Below are positions 1 through 8,700 of a stretch of 64,000 bases of DNA, one piece after another (the stretch's first letter is position 1; each line of letters begins with the position of its first letter). The position numbers and the translations under genes were made by a program. Source of the DNA: Sulfitobacter sp. S223 (GTDB taxonomy: Bacteria; Pseudomonadota; Alphaproteobacteria; Rhodobacterales; Rhodobacteraceae); contig NZ_CP083560.1 in the NCBI RefSeq assembly GCF_025143825.1, positions 1,550,001-1,614,000 on the forward strand, read 5' to 3'. The notes beneath the pieces were generated by a model, which worked only from the letters and a program-made list of their open reading frames with translations, searched no databases and was not told where the DNA came from.

Positions 1-188
1 GCGTTGCCACGGCCGTAGCAAGCACAACTGCGATCTCGTCCACAACAGTGTCCATGGACGCCCGCGTCAAAGCCAAGATGCAAGGGTATGAGGGCGAAGC
101 CTGTGGGGAATGTGGTAACTACACATTGGTGCGCAACGGCACCTGCATGAAGTGCAACACCTGCGGGGGAACCTCAGGCTGTAGCTAA
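1..188 (+). CDS. nrdJ: Vitamin B12-dependent (class II) ribonucleotide reductase, C-terminal end
   Basis: Only the last 61 codons are in the window; the reading frame enters from the left edge and stops with TAA at 186-188. The tail carries two closely spaced CxxC pairs (CGEC, then CMKC and CNTC) followed by a Gly/Ser/Cys end (GGTSGCS). This is the zinc-ribbon-like redox tail of adenosylcobalamin-dependent ribonucleotide reductases, which passes electrons from thioredoxin to the active site. The family reduces ribonucleotides to deoxyribonucleotides in the cytoplasm. The catalytic barrel lies outside the window, so the call rests on the tail alone. A strong hairpin terminator follows. Confidence 0.8.
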   Translation, partial: VATAVASTTAISSTTVSMDARVKAKMQGYEGEACGECGNYTLVRNGTCMKCNTCGGTSGCS

Positions 189-509
189 GCGCGGGGCGTT
201 CCCGCCAAACAGACAACGAGACAAGGGGCAGGTGCGCTTGCCCCTGACGCTGGCCAAGCCGCAGGCATAAAATAAAACGAGCGGTAAATTAATGAGCATG
301 GTCACGCGAACCTCGGGGTGCCAACAGGCACCCCTTTTTCTTTGGTGAGCCGCTTGCTGAAGGTTCGGAGTGGTGCGTGATCGACATCTCAAACAGGTGC
401 GCGCGTTTTTGAAAGCAGCTGTGACTTCGTCCGAACCCCAAACCCCCATCAAACGCGCTGTTGCAGACGGCATTTAGAAGGCGCCCCGATTTGTGATGTC
501 CGCTTGGCA
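189..509. other. Intergenic region between nrdJ and the lysozyme-like gene
   Basis: The two flanking genes converge on this 321-base gap. It holds the nrdJ terminator hairpin (315-343). Short reading frames on the minus strand look like chance ORFs: no ribosome binding site and no recognisable protein. I see nothing else in it. Confidence 0.6.
315..343 (+). terminator. Rho-independent terminator after nrdJ
   Basis: Perfect 8-bp stem GGGGTGCC / GGCACCCC with an AACA tetraloop, followed by TTTTTCTTT. Placed 127 bases after the nrdJ stop on the same strand. Confidence 0.85.
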
Positions 510-1202
510 TTAGCCTGACGAAACCTGCGCCATCACTGCATCGAAGCGGTCCCAACTGATGGACGCCTTATTCCCTGCGTAGCCCTCATAATGAGAACGA
601 CCTGTAGAATTCGGCAGCCCGGCCCAGATTTTTGCCATGTTGTTCATAAATTCTTGCCGCTCCAGCGTGCCGGCAAGAAAACGGTGCAGCCCTGCTTCTG
701 CCAGCAGGATATCCGACAGTTGGTCTTGCACAGCAGCACTGAAGCGCTGCGATGTTGAGATACCAGCGCGGGCGACGACCCTGCGGAGGGTTTTGGGAAT
801 GAACTGGTAGCGGCCGATGGCGTGGGGTTGGCCGGGGGTTGCATCGACCCAGTCAAATATCTCTGCAATTGTCATTTGCGTCGGGCGTTTGCGGGGCTTG
901 ATCCGCGCGCCATGTTGCACGGCATCATAGCCGTCAAGCCGCGATTCTGCTTCCTGAATAAGTGCACGTATCAGGGTAACACCCGTCCCTTTGATGCGCG
1001 CTGTCCTTTCTTGGGCAAAGGCAGGTTCATGGGCGGGCAGATCCGCGAACAACCCGCCCGGCGCGCGGCCGACAAACAATCCCGATGCGGTCACCCGCGT
1101 GGCCACGGGCGTTGAGTGAAACAGGCTGCCGCGCAACGCCTCTCCACTGGCGGTCTGTGTGAACAGTAGGAATAAGGGCAGGGTATAACGGGCAGGGGAC
1201 AT
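510..1202 (-). CDS. Secreted lysozyme-like (muramidase) protein
   Basis: A 230-residue protein if started at the internal ATG at 1202, which gives a hydrophobic N-terminus (PLFLLFTQTASGEA) resembling a signal peptide; an upstream start at 1349 would run into the neighbouring gene's start. The middle has the lysozyme-like pattern GTGVTLIRALIQEAES, where the Glu is the likely general acid, followed about 50 residues later by AIGRYQFIPKTL, the muramidase core seen in phage-type lysozymes. Its job would be peptidoglycan cleavage outside the inner membrane. No holin, spanin or other phage gene is nearby, so I read it as a chromosomal gene rather than a prophage remnant. Divergent from the old yellow enzyme gene, with a shared 146-base promoter region. 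Confidence 0.6.
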   Translation of the reverse strand: MSPARYTLPLFLLFTQTASGEALRGSLFHSTPVATRVTASGLFVGRAPGGLFADLPAHEPAFAQERTARIKGTGVTLIRALIQEAESRLDGYDAVQHGARIKPRKRPTQMTIAEIFDWVDATPGQPHAIGRYQFIPKTLRRVVARAGISTSQRFSAAVQDQLSDILLAEAGLHRFLAGTLERQEFMNNMAKIWAGLPNSTGRSHYEGYAGNKASISWDRFDAVMAQVSSG

Positions 1203-1348
1203 CAACGCTCCATCAACAACACATCTGCCATGCTTTTGAAGCAAAAGGGTTGCAAAGCCGTTAGCACGGGAAATCGAGCGGTAGGGTTTATCTATGAATG
1301 TCGCTGCTGAGCCTATATCAAATGAAGAGCAACACAGGACGGGCCGCA

Positions 1349-2464
1349 ATGAGTCTTCTTTTCACACCATTCATTCTTGGCAACCTCACGCTGGAAAACC
1401 GTATCGTTATTGCGCCCATGTGCCAGTATTCCGCCGTCGACGGTAACGCGCAGGATTGGCATTTGATCCATCTGGGCCAACTGGCGCTGTCAGGTGCCGG
1501 GATGTTGATCATCGAGGCAACTGCGGTCTCGCCGCGGGGGCGCATTACCCCTGGTGATCTGGGGCTTTATTCGGATGAAAACGAGACCGCTCTTGCGCGG
1601 GTGGTGACGGCGCTCCGCGCGCAATCGGATATGCCGCTGGTGATCCAGATCGCCCACGCGGGCCGGAAAGGATCAAGCCATGCGCCGTGGGATGGTGGTG
1701 GGCAAATCAGATCAGATGCGCCTTCGGGGTGGATGACCGAAGCCCCGTCTGCCTTGCCGCACGCACCTGCGGAAGAAGCGCCCGAGGCTTTGGATGCAGC
1801 GGGACTGGAGCGGGTGAAGCAGGCGTTCGTCGACACTGCCCTGCGTGCCGTGCGACTGGGCTTTGACGGGATTGAGGTGCATATGGCGCATGGCTATTTG
1901 CTGCATCAGTTCCTTTCGCCTTTGGCGAATAACCGCAGCGATGGCTATGGCGGAACACTGGAGAACCGCATGCGCTTTCCGCTTGAGGTGTTCGAGGCCG
2001 TGCGAAACGCTGTGCCGGATGATGTACCTGTCTGGGTACGGGTTTCGGCCACAGACTGGGTGCCGGATGGCTGGGACTTGGAAAGCACGATTACCCTTTC
2101 GTCCAGATTGAAAGAACTGGGGTGCGTGGCAATCGATGTCAGCACAGCAGGCGTGTCGCCCTTGCAGAAGATCCCCGTCGGCCCTGGTTTTCAGGTGCCT
2201 TTTGCTGCGAAGATCAAGGCTGCCACCGGTTTGCCGACAATGGCTGTGGGGCTGATAACAGAGCCGGAGCAGGCTGAAGCTATTCTGCAAAACGGTGACG
2301 CCGATCTGATCGCTTTGGCGCGATCCATGCTTTATGATCCGCGCTGGCCGTGGCATGCTGCCGCTGCTCTTGGAGCCCAGATCAAAGCGCCCAAGCAATA
2401 CTGGCGCTCTCAACCGCGCGAGTTTTCAACGCTTTTCAAAGACGCAAGCGTGGGTCAACGCTAG
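1349..2464 (+). CDS. NADH:flavin oxidoreductase, old yellow enzyme family (YqjM/XenA-like)
   Basis: 371 residues from the ATG at 1349; the frame is open further upstream, but FTPFILGNLTLENRIV is the usual family start. FMN-dependent TIM-barrel ene-reductase that reduces activated C=C bonds with NAD(P)H in the cytoplasm. Visible marks of the YqjM subclass are APMCQYS near residue 25 (Cys and Tyr at the flavin), QIAHAGRK, and the active-site H-x-x-H within HMAHGYLLHQF, followed by SPLANNRSDGYGG. The physiological substrate cannot be read from sequence. The iron-containing alcohol dehydrogenase follows after 42 bases on the same strand, so the pair may handle unsaturated carbonyls and alcohols together (inference). 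Confidence 0.9.
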   Translation: MSLLFTPFILGNLTLENRIVIAPMCQYSAVDGNAQDWHLIHLGQLALSGAGMLIIEATAVSPRGRITPGDLGLYSDENETALARVVTALRAQSDMPLVIQIAHAGRKGSSHAPWDGGGQIRSDAPSGWMTEAPSALPHAPAEEAPEALDAAGLERVKQAFVDTALRAVRLGFDGIEVHMAHGYLLHQFLSPLANNRSDGYGGTLENRMRFPLEVFEAVRNAVPDDVPVWVRVSATDWVPDGWDLESTITLSSRLKELGCVAIDVSTAGVSPLQKIPVGPGFQVPFAAKIKAATGLPTMAVGLITEPEQAEAILQNGDADLIALARSMLYDPRWPWHAAAALGAQIKAPKQYWRSQPREFSTLFKDASVGQR

Positions 2465-2506
2465 ACGGGTCAGGACAAAACCACACTCAGTATGACCGGA
2501 GGGGCC

Positions 2507-3679
2507 ATGCCAGACTTTATATTCAACACAACGCCTTCAATCCGGCAATTCACGGGTGGAGCGACCCGTCTGGGACCCCTGTTGAACGGGCTGGCCTTTG
2601 CTGAACAGCGGCGCGAAGTGATGTTCGTCACGGACCCTGGTATCGTCAAATTGGGCCTGTGTGATCCTGCGCTGAGCAGCTTGCGCGATAGCGGCTTCGA
2701 GGTCACCGTTTTTGACAGTGTCGAACCGGACCCAAAAGCGACGACGGTTCTTGAAGCTGTCGCGATCGCGAAATCCGTCAATATCGCTTGTGTGGTCGGC
2801 TTCGGTGGCGGCAGCTCAATGGATGTGGCGAAGGTGATTGCGCTGCTGGCACATTCCGAGCAACCAATTGACGAAGCTTACGGTGTTAATCAGGCGACCG
2901 GATCGCGGCTACCTCTGGTATTGGTGCCAACCACGGCTGGTACAGGCTCAGAGGTCACAGCAGTGTCCATTCTGACAACAGGCAGCGAAGAGAAAAAGGG
3001 CATTGTCAGTCCATTGATTTTACCAGATGTAGCGCTGCTTGACGCAGAGCTGACGCTTGGGTTGCCGCCACATATCACTGCTGCGACAGGCGTGGATGCG
3101 ATGGTGCATGCGATTGAAGCTTACACATCCAAAAGCGCCAACAATAATCCCCTGTCCCGTATGCTTGCTGTACAGGCTCTGGACCTTTTGGGGGCCAATA
3201 TCCGTGAAGCCGTGGGCAACGGCAGCAACATCACGGCACGTAGCAATATGCTGTTGGGGTCGATGTTGGCGGGGCAGGCCTTTGCCAATTCGCCTGTGGC
3301 GGCAGTGCATGCGTTGGCCTATCCTGTGGGCAGCCTGTTTCACGTCCCGCATGGCCTGTCCAACGCTCTGGTTCTGGCCGAGGTGATGCGCTTCAACGCG
3401 CAGGTCTGTGGGGCGGACTACGCCGAGCTGGCACCACATGTTTTCCCCGATATCAATCAGGATCGTCCGACCGAGCAGATTTGCGAAGACTTCATCGCCC
3501 GTCTTGTTCAATTGAATATTGATCTGGGGCTAGAGAAAGGGCTCTCGCAGGTCGGGATCGGTGTCGGTGATATTGAACGCCTGTCTTCGGATGCGATGAA
3601 TCAGACGCGATTGCTGGTCAATAATCCACGCGAAGTCACGTTGGAAGACGCGCGCCGGATTTATGAAGAGGCGCTGTAG
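2507..3679 (+). CDS. Iron-containing alcohol dehydrogenase
   Basis: 390 residues. The ATG at 2507 is chosen over the in-frame ATG at 2492 because a GGAGG sits at 2498-2502, just before it. Group III (Fe-dependent) dehydrogenase: NAD-binding GFGGGSSMDVAKV near residue 100, then PTTAGTGSEVT, and the metal-binding region GVDAMVHAIEAY and later FHVPHGLSNA supplying the His ligands. The length is normal for the family. Members oxidise or reduce alcohols, lactaldehyde, or maleylacetate; the exact substrate is not evident. Probably cotranscribed with the upstream old yellow enzyme. Confidence 0.88.
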   Translation: MPDFIFNTTPSIRQFTGGATRLGPLLNGLAFAEQRREVMFVTDPGIVKLGLCDPALSSLRDSGFEVTVFDSVEPDPKATTVLEAVAIAKSVNIACVVGFGGGSSMDVAKVIALLAHSEQPIDEAYGVNQATGSRLPLVLVPTTAGTGSEVTAVSILTTGSEEKKGIVSPLILPDVALLDAELTLGLPPHITAATGVDAMVHAIEAYTSKSANNNPLSRMLAVQALDLLGANIREAVGNGSNITARSNMLLGSMLAGQAFANSPVAAVHALAYPVGSLFHVPHGLSNALVLAEVMRFNAQVCGADYAELAPHVFPDINQDRPTEQICEDFIARLVQLNIDLGLEKGLSQVGIGVGDIERLSSDAMNQTRLLVNNPREVTLEDARRIYEEAL

Positions 3680-3708
3680 CCCGATTCAGCGATGGCAGGG
3701 TCGGTCGC

Positions 3709-4359
3709 TTAAAGCGCATCTGGAAACAGGGCGATCCAGATGCCCGCGAACATCGCGATACCGCCAAAATTCACCCACGTGTGCCATATCGCATAGCGAT
3801 AAGGCATGCTGCGGCGGACGTAAAACATGGTCCCGATCACATAGCAAAAAGCGCCGCCAATAATGAACCACAATGTTGACAGCGGCACGTCGCCCATATC
3901 CGGCAGCGCGCAAAGTCCGATTGCACCCAGCCCAAGGTAGGAGGCCGTCGACCAGCGTGCCTGCACCGCTTCGCCGGTAATTTTGTGCCACATGGCCAAA
4001 GCTGTCAGACCCCAACAAAGCACAAGCAGGAATAATGTCCACACCGTTCCGGCCTGCACAAAGAACGGTGTGAAAGTTCCTGATATAACTGGGTAAATCG
4101 CTGCGTGATCTATCCTGCGCAGCCTGACGCGGCGGTCATGCCATGGCGAAAAATGATAGGCACAGGAGGCCAGATTCGACAGTAGGGCAAACAGCACATA
4201 GACCATGACGGCAATCAGCAGCGCAGGTCCGACCGCGCCAGTGGCTTTCGCGATCAGGAAGCCACCTGCACCCAACACAAGTGTTAAACCGACAATATGC
4301 ACGGCCAGATCGGCGCGGCGGTGGGTCGGGTTCACGCTGGGATAGGTTGTTTCTGCCAT
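3709..4359 (-). CDS. Hemolysin III family membrane protein (PAQR/HlyIII)
   Basis: 216 residues with about seven hydrophobic segments. It carries the family landmarks: SNLASCAYHFSP (Ser and His of the putative zinc/hydrolase site) after the second helix, RRIDHAAIY (Asp-His), and near the C-terminus AIWHTWVNFGG (His). These polar residues are the conserved metal-binding set of the CREST/PAQR superfamily. Inner membrane protein; the hemolysin name is historical and the bacterial function is unsettled. Converges with the alcohol dehydrogenase across a 29-base gap without an obvious hairpin. Confidence 0.85.
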   Translation of the reverse strand: MAETTYPSVNPTHRRADLAVHIVGLTLVLGAGGFLIAKATGAVGPALLIAVMVYVLFALLSNLASCAYHFSPWHDRRVRLRRIDHAAIYPVISGTFTPFFVQAGTVWTLFLLVLCWGLTALAMWHKITGEAVQARWSTASYLGLGAIGLCALPDMGDVPLSTLWFIIGGAFCYVIGTMFYVRRSMPYRYAIWHTWVNFGGIAMFAGIWIALFPDAL

Positions 4360-4541
4360 GACATGCTCTGGTATTTGGATGCTTCCGAGGTAGTCGTTAA
4401 GGGCTATCGTGTCCAGAATTCCGGTGCGTCAGTTACCCATGCTGTGCAAAAGACGTCGGTACCCGTTGGAGATCGGGCACAGATGCCCCATATGTTGGCA
4501 CAGCAGCCGTACTCAGGTCCCCAGATCAAAGGAAAAACACC

Positions 4542-5210
4542 ATGGAACTTAACGCCGATTTTACGTCCCGCGTTGTCGTTCACTCTGACCGAATTGACTG
4601 GGTCGCGTCCCCGATGGCGGGTGTGGACCGCCGGATGCTGGACCGGATTGGCGGAGAAGTGGCGCGTGCGACTTCAATCGTGCGCTATGCGCCGGGCAGC
4701 AAGTTTTCTGCGCATACCCACACTGGCGGTGAGGAATTCATCGTGTTGGAAGGCGTGTTTCAGGATGAACACGGGGACTATCCCGCCGGCACCTATGTGC
4801 GCAATCCGCCGACCACCTCCCATACCCCCGGTGCGGCAGAAGGCTGCGTGATCTTTGTGAAGCTTTGGCAGTTTGATCCAAAGGATCGCACCCAGTTCCG
4901 CAAGGACATGTCAGGGGCGCTTGGCGATGCGCGGGATGGTGTTGCCACCGCGTTGCTGCACAGCGATGCGCGTGAAACGGTCACATATCATGTGCTGGAA
5001 GCTGGCGCCATGCTTGCCAATAGCGACGCAGGCGGCATTGAAATGCTGGTGCTTGGCGGGGCAGTACAAGAAGGTGGTGAGACCCTTGAAAAAGGCGCAT
5101 GGCTCAGGTTGCCGGAAGGGGCTGCGCTGCAAGCTGTTGCTGGCGAGAGCGGGGCACAGGTCTGGATCAAGACAGGACATTTGCCTTTTGCGCAAGCGCC
5201 ACAGGTTTGA
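4542..5210 (+). CDS. ChrR-like double cupin protein
   Basis: 222 residues. The first cupin (about residues 30-110) has [17 protein letters not shown] followed by [12 protein letters not shown], the usual metal-binding His/Glu set. The second, more divergent cupin (about 140-215) lacks the full His set. This is the cupin half of ChrR-type anti-sigma factors, but the N-terminal zinc anti-sigma domain of true ChrR is absent and no sigma factor gene adjoins it, so an anti-sigma role is not supported. RBS AAAGGA precedes the ATG. First gene of a likely operon with the FAD oxidoreductase (30-base gap) and the YqaA protein. Confidence 0.75.
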   Translation: MELNADFTSRVVVHSDRIDWVASPMAGVDRRMLDRIGGEVARATSIVRYAPGSKFSAHTHTGGEEFIVLEGVFQDEHGDYPAGTYVRNPPTTSHTPGAAEGCVIFVKLWQFDPKDRTQFRKDMSGALGDARDGVATALLHSDARETVTYHVLEAGAMLANSDAGGIEMLVLGGAVQEGGETLEKGAWLRLPEGAALQAVAGESGAQVWIKTGHLPFAQAPQV

Positions 5211-5240
5211 TGTGGTTGCGGCGCACAAACGAGGGCTGAC

Positions 5241-6278
5241 ATGCGGACATTGATCATCGGGGCGGGCCTATCGGGGCTTGCTTTGGCCGAGGCGTTTGAG
5301 CGCGCGGGCCATGATTACCTGCTTGTCGACGCGCGCGCGTGTGTTGGCGGCCGTATCCTGACAGAGCATGTCGGCGGTGCGGCGTTTGATCTGGGGCCTG
5401 CGTGGTTTTGGCCGGGCCAGCCACGGATTGCCGCACTTATTGAACGGCTAGGATTGCAAAAGTTCGATCAATACGCGGCTGGCGCGTTGACGTTCGAGGA
5501 TTCGCAGGGTCACGTTCAGCGCGGGCGCGGGTTTGCCTCGATGGAGGGCTCTTGGCGGCTTGAAGGGGGGCTGGGCGCGTTAACGGCGGCTTTGCTTCGC
5601 CGTTTGTCGCAAGATCGCGTGCGGTTGAATGCTCTGGTTACGGCGCTTTCCCGAACGCGAGACGGAATCGCTGCGAAGCTGGCAGGCGGCGAAACCCTGC
5701 ACGCGGGGCGTGTCGTGCTGGCATTACCACCGCGTGTCGCAACGCAAATCGACTTTGAACCCGCATTGCCCAAGGCAACTATGGCAGTGATGGGCGGTGT
5801 GCCCACATGGATGGCAGGTCAGGCAAAGGCCGTCGCTGTCTATGAAACGGCCTTTTGGCGGACAGCCGGACTGTCAGGCGATGCCACAAGCCGCTTTGGC
5901 CCGATGGTCGAGATTCATGATGCCTCGCCTGACCGTGGTGGCCCCGGTGCGTTGTTTGGTTTTATCGGAGTGCCGCCCGAGGGCAGGGCGGATGTGCCAG
6001 TCCTCCGACAGCAGCTTCTGGCTCAGCTTGTCCGGCTGTTTGGCCCAGACGCTGCGCAGCCAATAAAGCTGATTGTTCAAGACTGGGCTTATGATCCGTT
6101 GACGGCAACTGATGCAGACCGCGCGCCGCTTTATGCCCATCCCGATTACGGGATGCCCGCCGCGCTACAGGACCTGTGGGACGGACGTCTAAGTATGGCG
6201 GGGACCGAAGTGGCGCAGCAATTTGGTGGCTATCTGGAAGGCGCTCTTGAGGCGGCAGAGGCTGTGATGCGCGCATGA
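5241..6278 (+). CDS. FAD-dependent amine oxidase-like oxidoreductase
   Basis: 345 residues. The N-terminus is a classic Rossmann FAD site (IIGAGLSGLALAEAFERAG) followed by DARACVGGRILTE, the GG-doublet that contacts FAD in monoamine oxidase-type proteins. The C-terminus has MAGTEVAQQFGGYLEGALEAAE, the second FAD contact of this family. It is shorter than typical monoamine oxidases (about 450), so a compact bacterial subgroup. Predicted to oxidise an amine or similar substrate; the substrate is unknown. The stop overlaps the start of the YqaA gene (ATGA), indicating translational coupling. Confidence 0.8.
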   Translation: MRTLIIGAGLSGLALAEAFERAGHDYLLVDARACVGGRILTEHVGGAAFDLGPAWFWPGQPRIAALIERLGLQKFDQYAAGALTFEDSQGHVQRGRGFASMEGSWRLEGGLGALTAALLRRLSQDRVRLNALVTALSRTRDGIAAKLAGGETLHAGRVVLALPPRVATQIDFEPALPKATMAVMGGVPTWMAGQAKAVAVYETAFWRTAGLSGDATSRFGPMVEIHDASPDRGGPGALFGFIGVPPEGRADVPVLRQQLLAQLVRLFGPDAAQPIKLIVQDWAYDPLTATDADRAPLYAHPDYGMPAALQDLWDGRLSMAGTEVAQQFGGYLEGALEAAEAVMRA

Positions 6279-6703
6279 TCGCCTATATCGGGCTGTTCGC
6301 ATCGGCGCTTGTCGCGGCGACTGTCCTGCCGATGCAATCCGAGGCGGTTCTGACAGGTCTGTTGGCCGCAGGTGGTCGATCTGTTGGGTTGCTGATCACG
6401 GTTGCAACTGTCGGGAATGTGCTTGGCTCAATCGTCAACTGGTACCTGGGGCGCGCGCTGTTGCGGTTCAAGGAACGCCGCTGGTTTCCCAGCTCGGACA
6501 CGCAGCTTGAGCGGGCACAGCGCTGGTACGCGCGTTACGGTCGCTGGTCTTTGTTGGGTAGCTGGTTGCCGATTGTTGGTGATCCGTTGACTGTCGTCGC
6601 GGGGGTCATGCGCGAACCCTTGGTTCCGTTTGTCGTGATTGTCACGATTGCCAAGGCAGGCCGCTATCTGGTGTTGGCCGCCCTGGTCCTGAGCTGGGTC
6701 TAG
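6275..6703 (+). CDS. YqaA family inner membrane protein
   Basis: 142 residues, four hydrophobic segments. It resembles YqaA/DedA-related (SNARE-associated type) small membrane proteins: re-entrant N-terminal region PMQSEAVLTGLLAAGG, VGNVLGSIVNWYLGR, and SWLPIVGDPLTVVAGVMRE with the conserved Gly-Asp-Pro. The family role is unclear (some DedA relatives move lipids). The start overlaps the preceding stop by ATGA. Its TAG stop lies in a small palindrome (GTCTAGACCTAGAC) that also encodes the stop of the converging SoxT gene, leaving just two bases between the genes. Confidence 0.75.
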   Translation: MIAYIGLFASALVAATVLPMQSEAVLTGLLAAGGRSVGLLITVATVGNVLGSIVNWYLGRALLRFKERRWFPSSDTQLERAQRWYARYGRWSLLGSWLPIVGDPLTVVAGVMREPLVPFVVIVTIAKAGRYLVLAALVLSWV

Positions 6704-6705
6704 AC

Positions 6706-7761
6706 CTAGACAGAAGGGGCGAAACCCCAGATCAATTGGCGCAGGCCAAGGGCGGCACCTGCCATGATGCTTAGCAATGTTACCGGTGCGCTGTAGGCAA
6801 GGACGGAAAATCCGGACAACCCCTGACCAATGCTGCATCCCACTGCCACAACCGCGCCAACCCCCATCAGCGCCGCACCAAGGATTTGTCGGCGCAGCTC
6901 TCGCGGATCATCACAAGCTTCCCAACGGAAATGCCCTTTGACCAAGCTGCCAACCAAGGCGCCCAGCAATACCCCCACAACAGAGCCTGTCCCAAAGCTG
7001 ATCGTATTGCCGGAGGATGTCATGGCATAAAGAAGTGTCTCGCCGATGGGTGCTGAAAATGTGTGGCTAACGATAGGGGTCGCGTCATACCCGTTGCTGG
7101 CTACCCATTGGGTTCCCGCCCATCCGCTGACAATCGCAAGGCCTGCAATCGCTCCCCAAAAGATGTGACTGGGTGAGGCCCGCAAAGAGCGGCTGAGCAG
7201 GGTAAGGGCTAGGATCACGCATCCTAGTGCGATACCGACCAGATCAGGCGACATACCCGTCAGACGCCCTGCGGCCTGTGCAATGCCGGGGGCGGTATCC
7301 GCAGGAATGGCGTCGCCGAACGCCCAAATCCGAAGCCCTGAGACAGGCCCGCCAAGCGCCATATAGGCAGAGACACCCATTACCAGTACAATCAGGAGGG
7401 ATCGCAGGTCTCCTCCGCCGACACGGGCAAGTGCGCCGTAGCCGCAGTTGCCCGCAAGCGCCATGCCGTAACCGAACACGAGGCCGCCAACAACGCTGGC
7501 CACAGGATTCCAGATGCGGCTGAGGTAAAGCGTCTGATCCAGTTCAAGCAATCCGCCCGCAGACAGGCCGAACGTACCGATGACCGACACGCCGATCGCA
7601 ATGCCCCACATCCGCAAACGCAGCGGGTTCTCTCCATAGTAAAGATCTTCGATAGCGCCAAGTGTGCAGAACCTGCCAATACGTGCTGCAAGTCCAAGCA
7701 ACACACCGCCAAACAGCCCGACAAGGGCCACTAACACCGGTTCAGGCAAAATATCAAACAT
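6706..7761 (-). CDS. soxT: SoxT: YeeE/YedE family sulfur-compound transporter
   Basis: 351 residues, many hydrophobic helices. It has the cysteine-bearing motifs of the thiosulfate channel family: GRFCTLGAI near the N-terminus, LAGNCGYGALARVGGG in the middle and VAVGCSIGQGLSGFS toward the C-terminus. YeeE proteins pass thiosulfate across the inner membrane by relay between conserved cysteines. It is the third gene of the minus-strand set soxS-soxR-soxT, an order I recall from other alphaproteobacterial sox loci. A second, divergent family member sits at 20725-21792. Confidence 0.82.
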   Translation of the reverse strand: MFDILPEPVLVALVGLFGGVLLGLAARIGRFCTLGAIEDLYYGENPLRLRMWGIAIGVSVIGTFGLSAGGLLELDQTLYLSRIWNPVASVVGGLVFGYGMALAGNCGYGALARVGGGDLRSLLIVLVMGVSAYMALGGPVSGLRIWAFGDAIPADTAPGIAQAAGRLTGMSPDLVGIALGCVILALTLLSRSLRASPSHIFWGAIAGLAIVSGWAGTQWVASNGYDATPIVSHTFSAPIGETLLYAMTSSGNTISFGTGSVVGVLLGALVGSLVKGHFRWEACDDPRELRRQILGAALMGVGAVVAVGCSIGQGLSGFSVLAYSAPVTLLSIMAGAALGLRQLIWGFAPSV

Positions 7762-7819
7762 ATCTAGAGGGCCACACAGAGTGCATTGGCCCTACGCGGC
7801 ATATCAGCTGCGCGCAGTC

Positions 7820-8212
7820 TCAATTTGACCGGCAGAACAGATCATATACGACTTCCATGATCTGTTTGGGGCGGTCGTCAGTAAGGCTGTAAAAGATTGT
7901 CTTACCGTCACGCCGCGGTGTCACAAGCCCTTCAAGCCGCAAGCGCGACAGCTGTTGTGAAACAGCTGCCTGCCGCGCAGACAAAAGCTCTTCAAGTTCG
8001 GTAACAGATTTCTCGCCGGAGGCGAGGTGACACAAAATCATCAATCGGCCTTCATGGCTGATTGCTTTGAGGAAGTTTGACGCTTCGACGGCGCTTGCTG
8101 CCATCTTGTCCATATCTTCTTCACACATGTTCACGTCAAATACCGGTAGGCCCATTTTTTCCTCGTATGCCGATGCTTTTCCGGCGCTAAGATCGTTATT
8201 TCGAAGGTTCAT
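7820..8212 (-). CDS. soxR: SoxR: ArsR-family persulfide-responsive repressor of the sox genes
   Basis: 130 residues from the ATG at 8212, chosen over an in-frame GTG at 8227 because GTGAGG lies five bases before the ATG. Winged-helix ArsR fold: ISHEGRLMILCHL, then the recognition helix region SARQAAVSQQLSRLRLEGLV and the wing RRDGKTIFYSL. Cysteines fall at 30, 61 and 127. The 61/127 spacing of 66 residues equals that of the redox pair in SqrR and BigR, which form intramolecular polysulfide bridges. Expected to repress sox promoters until sulfur compounds oxidise these thiols. Probable operators: see 8655-8670, 10058-10075 and 23731-23746. Confidence 0.9.
   Translation of the reverse strand: MNLRNNDLSAGKASAYEEKMGLPVFDVNMCEEDMDKMAASAVEASNFLKAISHEGRLMILCHLASGEKSVTELEELLSARQAAVSQQLSRLRLEGLVTPRRDGKTIFYSLTDDRPKQIMEVVYDLFCRSN
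8193..8205. promoter_or_regulatory. Possible intragenic SoxR site at the soxR start
   Basis: The 13-mer TCGTTATTTCGAA, inside soxR codons 3-7, is identical to the core of the perfect palindrome at 23731-23746. The outer bases differ, so only half of the ATTC-N8-GAAT arms remains. Could allow autoregulation, or be chance codon usage. Confidence 0.3.
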
Positions 8213-8261
8213 AAGGGCCTCACCCACACGTTAGCCTAAGCCACGGGCTTCCTATCATAAA

Positions 8262-8630
8262 CTAATTGGTCAATTCAACTTTTTCGCGTTCGAGCATCTG
8301 TTTTAGCAATCCCCAAAAGAAATCCTCACCGGGATAGCCTTCGATGCGGGATACTTCGGTGTTATCCACAACCAGCACAAACGTCGGTGTGAAAAACAGC
8401 GGGCGCGCAAATGTCAGATCATCAGGAGAGGGAGCGCGGATATCGATGCGCCGCAACGGAGCAGCCTGACCTTCAGCCGTTTTCGGATAGATTTCAGAGA
8501 TTTCTTCGTTCCAGCGCGCACACCACATGCAACCCTCTTCCTCTACCATGATCAGACGCACGTCTGCCAAAGCAGCCGATACGCTGAGGCATGCCACCAA
8601 AGCACCAAAAAAGAGAGACCGTACGAACAT
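8262..8630 (-). CDS. soxS: SoxS: periplasmic thioredoxin-like protein
   Basis: 122 residues from the ATG at 8630. Signal peptide at residues 1-22 (hydrophobic, ending SAALA), then the thioredoxin motif GCMWCARW with Cys34 and Cys37. Followed by a cis-Pro region FFTPTFVLV. SoxS proteins of this type keep the SoxY cysteine available by resolving disulfides in the periplasm, receiving electrons from SoxV. Divergent from soxV across a 70-base shared promoter and 49 bases upstream of soxR on the same strand. Confidence 0.85.
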   Translation of the reverse strand: MFVRSLFFGALVACLSVSAALADVRLIMVEEEGCMWCARWNEEISEIYPKTAEGQAAPLRRIDIRAPSPDDLTFARPLFFTPTFVLVVDNTEVSRIEGYPGEDFFWGLLKQMLEREKVELTN

Positions 8631-8654
8631 GCCAAATTGACCTTTGATACTTAA

Positions 8655-8670
8655 ATAACGTAATCTGAAT
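8655..8670. promoter_or_regulatory. Candidate SoxR operator between soxS and soxV
   Basis: ATAACGTAATCTGAAT keeps the right half (CTGAAT) and overall spacing of the perfect site before soxX (10 of 16 bases match), while the left half is degenerate. A further TGAAT direct repeat follows at 8674-8678. The position is the divergent soxS-soxV promoter region, where SoxR binding is known in related sox clusters. Confidence 0.5.
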
Positions 8671-8700
8671 ATGTGAATTTTACAAGGGTGCGCCACTACC

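Noticed and set aside
510..1202. Prophage remnant suggested by a lysozyme-like gene
   Set aside because: No other phage gene, integrase, tRNA-type attachment repeat or shift in composition around it.
4542..5210. ChrR anti-sigma factor
   Set aside because: The N-terminal zinc-binding anti-sigma domain and an adjacent sigma gene are absent; only the cupin part matches.
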